Part shown: positions 6,007 to 6,956 of the stretch, piece after piece | Layout: each line of letters starts with the position of its first letter | Position numbering within the stretch: position 1 is the stretch's first letter | Source: DATKMG01 sp035541995 | Lineage (GTDB): Bacteria > Acidobacteriota > Terriglobia > Versatilivoradales > Versatilivoraceae | Direction: 5' to 3' | Assembly: GCA_035541995.1 (NCBI GenBank) | Contig: DATKMG010000075.1 | Coordinates: 1-6,956 of the forward strand | DNA: 6,956 bases | Notes under the pieces: generated by a model | Database searches by the model: none | The model's input: the letters and a program-made list of their open reading frames with translations, nothing else | Told to the model about the DNA's origin: nothing | Made by a program: the position numbers and the translations under genes

Positions 6007-6665
6007 TCAACTTCTATTTTCTCGAACGGTGACACGGGTGCCCTCCCGCAATTCGTCGGATGCCCGTCGTACGATCGTATCTCCTGCCGCTAGGGGTCCG
6101 TACACCTCCACGAGGTTGCCGATCGAAGCGCCACGTTTCACATTGACCCACTGAATTACACCATCGTTCACCCGAACGACGAATGATCTCTCAGTTGTTG
6201 TCACAATGCTGGTAGGAGGAACCATGAGCGAAGCAGAGGACCTCCGCACCGGCCAGGTCACGTCCGGGTACATACCCGGGGCCAGCCTTCCGTCCGAATT
6301 GCGTACACCCATCTCGACCGCCATCGTTCGCGTTTTCGGGTCAATGGAGTGGGCAACTCGGGCCACTGTGCCCTCAAATGTGACGCCGGGATAGGCGGGA
6401 ACCGTGAAAGGACGCGAGCGCCGCGCACGATCCCGGAAACTTCTGCCTCCGGTACGGCCACGACCAGGCGAAGGCGGGAGACTTGTTCGAGCCGCACGAG
6501 AGGTGTCGACTGGCTCCCGCCGGGTCCGACCAGGGCGCCGGGAAGTACGTTGCGTGCGGTGATTACTCCAGCGAAAGGCGCCGTGATCCGGAGGCAGCCC
6601 TGAAGTTCCTTGAGGAAATCCCGCGCCGCTGCCTCTTGATCCTCGAGGGAGCGCCTGACTGACGA
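6007..6665 (-). pseudogene. RND-efflux periplasmic adaptor (HlyD/AcrA type), 5'-truncated and frameshifted
   Basis: Only about the last 220 residues of a protein usually 350-400 long are present. From 6665 down, one frame reads LEDQEAAARDFLKELQ, then RITAPFAGVITARNV and PGALVGPGG, the second half of the lipoyl-like domain, then the beta-barrel start LRLVVAVPEAEVSGIVRGARV. The continuation lies in another frame from about 6410: FTVPAYPGVTFEGTVARVAH, DPKTRTMAVEM, APGMYPDVTW, VPPTSIV, ending GTRVTVRENRS at TGA 6009-6007. One missing base in the two-G run at 6410-6411 (three expected) restores GARVPFTVPAYPG. Upstream, TAG at 6668-6666 blocks the frame and no start codon exists, so the signal peptide, hairpin and first lipoyl half are gone. 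No RND pump gene follows. It is probably non-functional. The frameshift alone could be a sequencing error; the truncation could not. Confidence 0.85.
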
Positions 6666-6686
6666 CTACCGATTACGATAACCGAT
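6662..6686 (-). repeat. Two 12-bp direct repeats just downstream of a promoter, operator-like
   Basis: Reading the minus strand, ATCGGTTATCGT (6686-6675) is followed one base later by ATCGGTAGTCGT (6673-6662), 10 of 12 identical with a 13-bp period. GATAA (6692-6688) and TTATC (6681-6677) also form an inverted repeat around the -10 box. Position over the -10 and start region is where repressors of efflux operons commonly bind; no regulator gene is in view. Confidence 0.4.
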
Positions 6687-6713
6687 ATTATCATCGAGGA
6701 GCCTATCTGTCAA
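6685..6713 (-). promoter_or_regulatory. Near-consensus sigma70 promoter pointing into the adaptor remnant
   Basis: On the minus strand a perfect TTGACA (6713-6708) is separated by 17 bases from TAATAT (6690-6685), which also has a TGA before it. Transcription would start near 6678, only some 15 bases before the truncated adaptor frame begins. It could be the native efflux-operon promoter now joined to mid-gene sequence by a deletion, or an outward promoter of an inserted element. It may now drive the downstream hemerythrin gene. Confidence 0.65.
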
Positions 6714-6727
6714 ACTGTGAGGCCTTA

Positions 6728-6952
6728 CCAGGTGCAATCAAAAGTAACGTACAAAAGAGAAGCTGGTTCAGGTTTTCTTGGTGACCTGGCAACCCCTTGG
6801 CCTGAAAGGCCAAGACTGGAGATTGGACATTTGTGAAGCGGCAGGAGGCCGCTTCTTCCTTATTGAGCCCCGCTGGGGGCGGCAGACAGTAGCCCAGGGC
6901 GCCGTCAGCGGCAGGAGCTCGGGACCGCCGTCCCCGCGGCGGCCGCCCTGGG
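6728..6952. repeat. Run of four or more strong hairpins at the right edge, no gene recognised
   Basis: Perfect stems occur in series. CCAGGT (6728-6733) pairs with ACCTGG (6784-6789), or alternatively CAGGT (6769-6773) with ACCTG (6784-6788), extended by GGTT/AACC across a bulge. CTTGGCCT (6796-6803) pairs with AGGCCAAG (6807-6814) around a GAA loop. GAAGCGGC (6835-6842) pairs with GCCGCTTC (6848-6855) around AGGAG, followed by TTCCTTATT. CCCAGGGCG (6893-6901) pairs with CGCCCTGGG (6944-6952) and encloses GGGAC-CGCC-GTCCC (6921-6934). The last 90 bases are very GC-rich, unlike the rest of the window. This could be a structured RNA, the end of a mobile element, or a dispersed repeat that ended the assembly. 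Two minus-strand frames are open to the edge but show no protein signature. Confidence 0.55.
6835..6864 (+). terminator. Terminator-like hairpin with weak T-rich tail
   Basis: An 8-bp perfect GC-rich stem (6835-6842 with 6848-6855, 5-base loop) is followed on the plus strand by TTCCTTATT. The tail is broken by C and A bases, and no plus-strand gene is known upstream, so this is only a possible terminator within the hairpin run. Confidence 0.25.
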
Positions 6953-6956
6953 TGGG

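Noticed and set aside
5482..6154. Antisense and alternate frames over the hemerythrin gene
   Set aside because: The hemerythrin frame has all six metal ligands, a signal peptide and a good Shine-Dalgarno sequence; the others are shadows.
6703..6956. Two minus-strand frames open to the right edge (63 and 84 codons) and a 40-codon plus-strand GTG frame
   Set aside because: They run through the hairpin array, show no protein signature or ribosome binding site, and are expected by chance in GC-rich palindromic DNA.
1..6956. CRISPR array, rRNA or tRNA genes, transposase or integrase genes
   Set aside because: No regularly spaced identical repeats, no conserved RNA signatures, and no mobile-element protein motif was found on either strand.

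Overview
The window looks like chromosomal DNA from a Gram-negative bacterium, most likely an Acidobacteriota or a similar soil lineage. The main reason is the 803-residue serine/threonine kinase that joins a Pkn-type kinase domain, one membrane helix, a TolB/FlgO-like domain and a TPR array, a combination very common in that phylum. The ECF sigma / small membrane anti-sigma pair and the exported hemerythrin lipoprotein fit too. The assignment rests on recognised family features only; no search was run.

Layout. (1) 1-1436 is a divergent signalling module: a membrane protein cut by the left edge (minus strand) faces an ECF sigma factor and an overlapping two-helix membrane protein that is probably its anti-sigma factor. 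The 152-bp gap carries a 15-bp-arm inverted repeat at 407-445. (2) 1601-4012 (minus) is the kinase-TolB-TPR protein. Its start codon overlaps the stop of an 11-codon leader ORF that owns the only good Shine-Dalgarno sequence. (3) 4239-4889 (plus) is a YdcF/DUF218-family protein, diverging from the kinase, with a strong sigma70-type promoter so close to the ATG that the mRNA may be leaderless. (4) 4890-5209 is a convergent intergenic region dominated by a 105-bp palindromic element. (5) 5210-5941 (minus) is a hemerythrin-domain lipoprotein with two small hairpins just upstream of its ribosome binding site. (6) 6007-6665 (minus) is the C-terminal half of an RND-efflux periplasmic adaptor (HlyD/AcrA type), cut at its 5' end and carrying a one-base frameshift. 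(7) 6666-6956 has no recognisable gene. It holds a near-consensus promoter pointing into the adaptor remnant, a 12-bp direct repeat, and a run of strong hairpins to the right edge.

How the parts may work together. The left half is signal transduction: an ECF sigma/anti-sigma pair with a divergent membrane protein, and a transmembrane kinase whose outer part is likely a TolB-like/TPR scaffold. The right half looks rearranged, with a decayed efflux adaptor and two GC-rich palindromic blocks that may belong to dispersed repeats. I see no complete novel defence or mobile system. The most unusual items are the leader ORF coupled to the kinase, the symmetric inverted repeat between the sigma module genes, and the palindromic elements.
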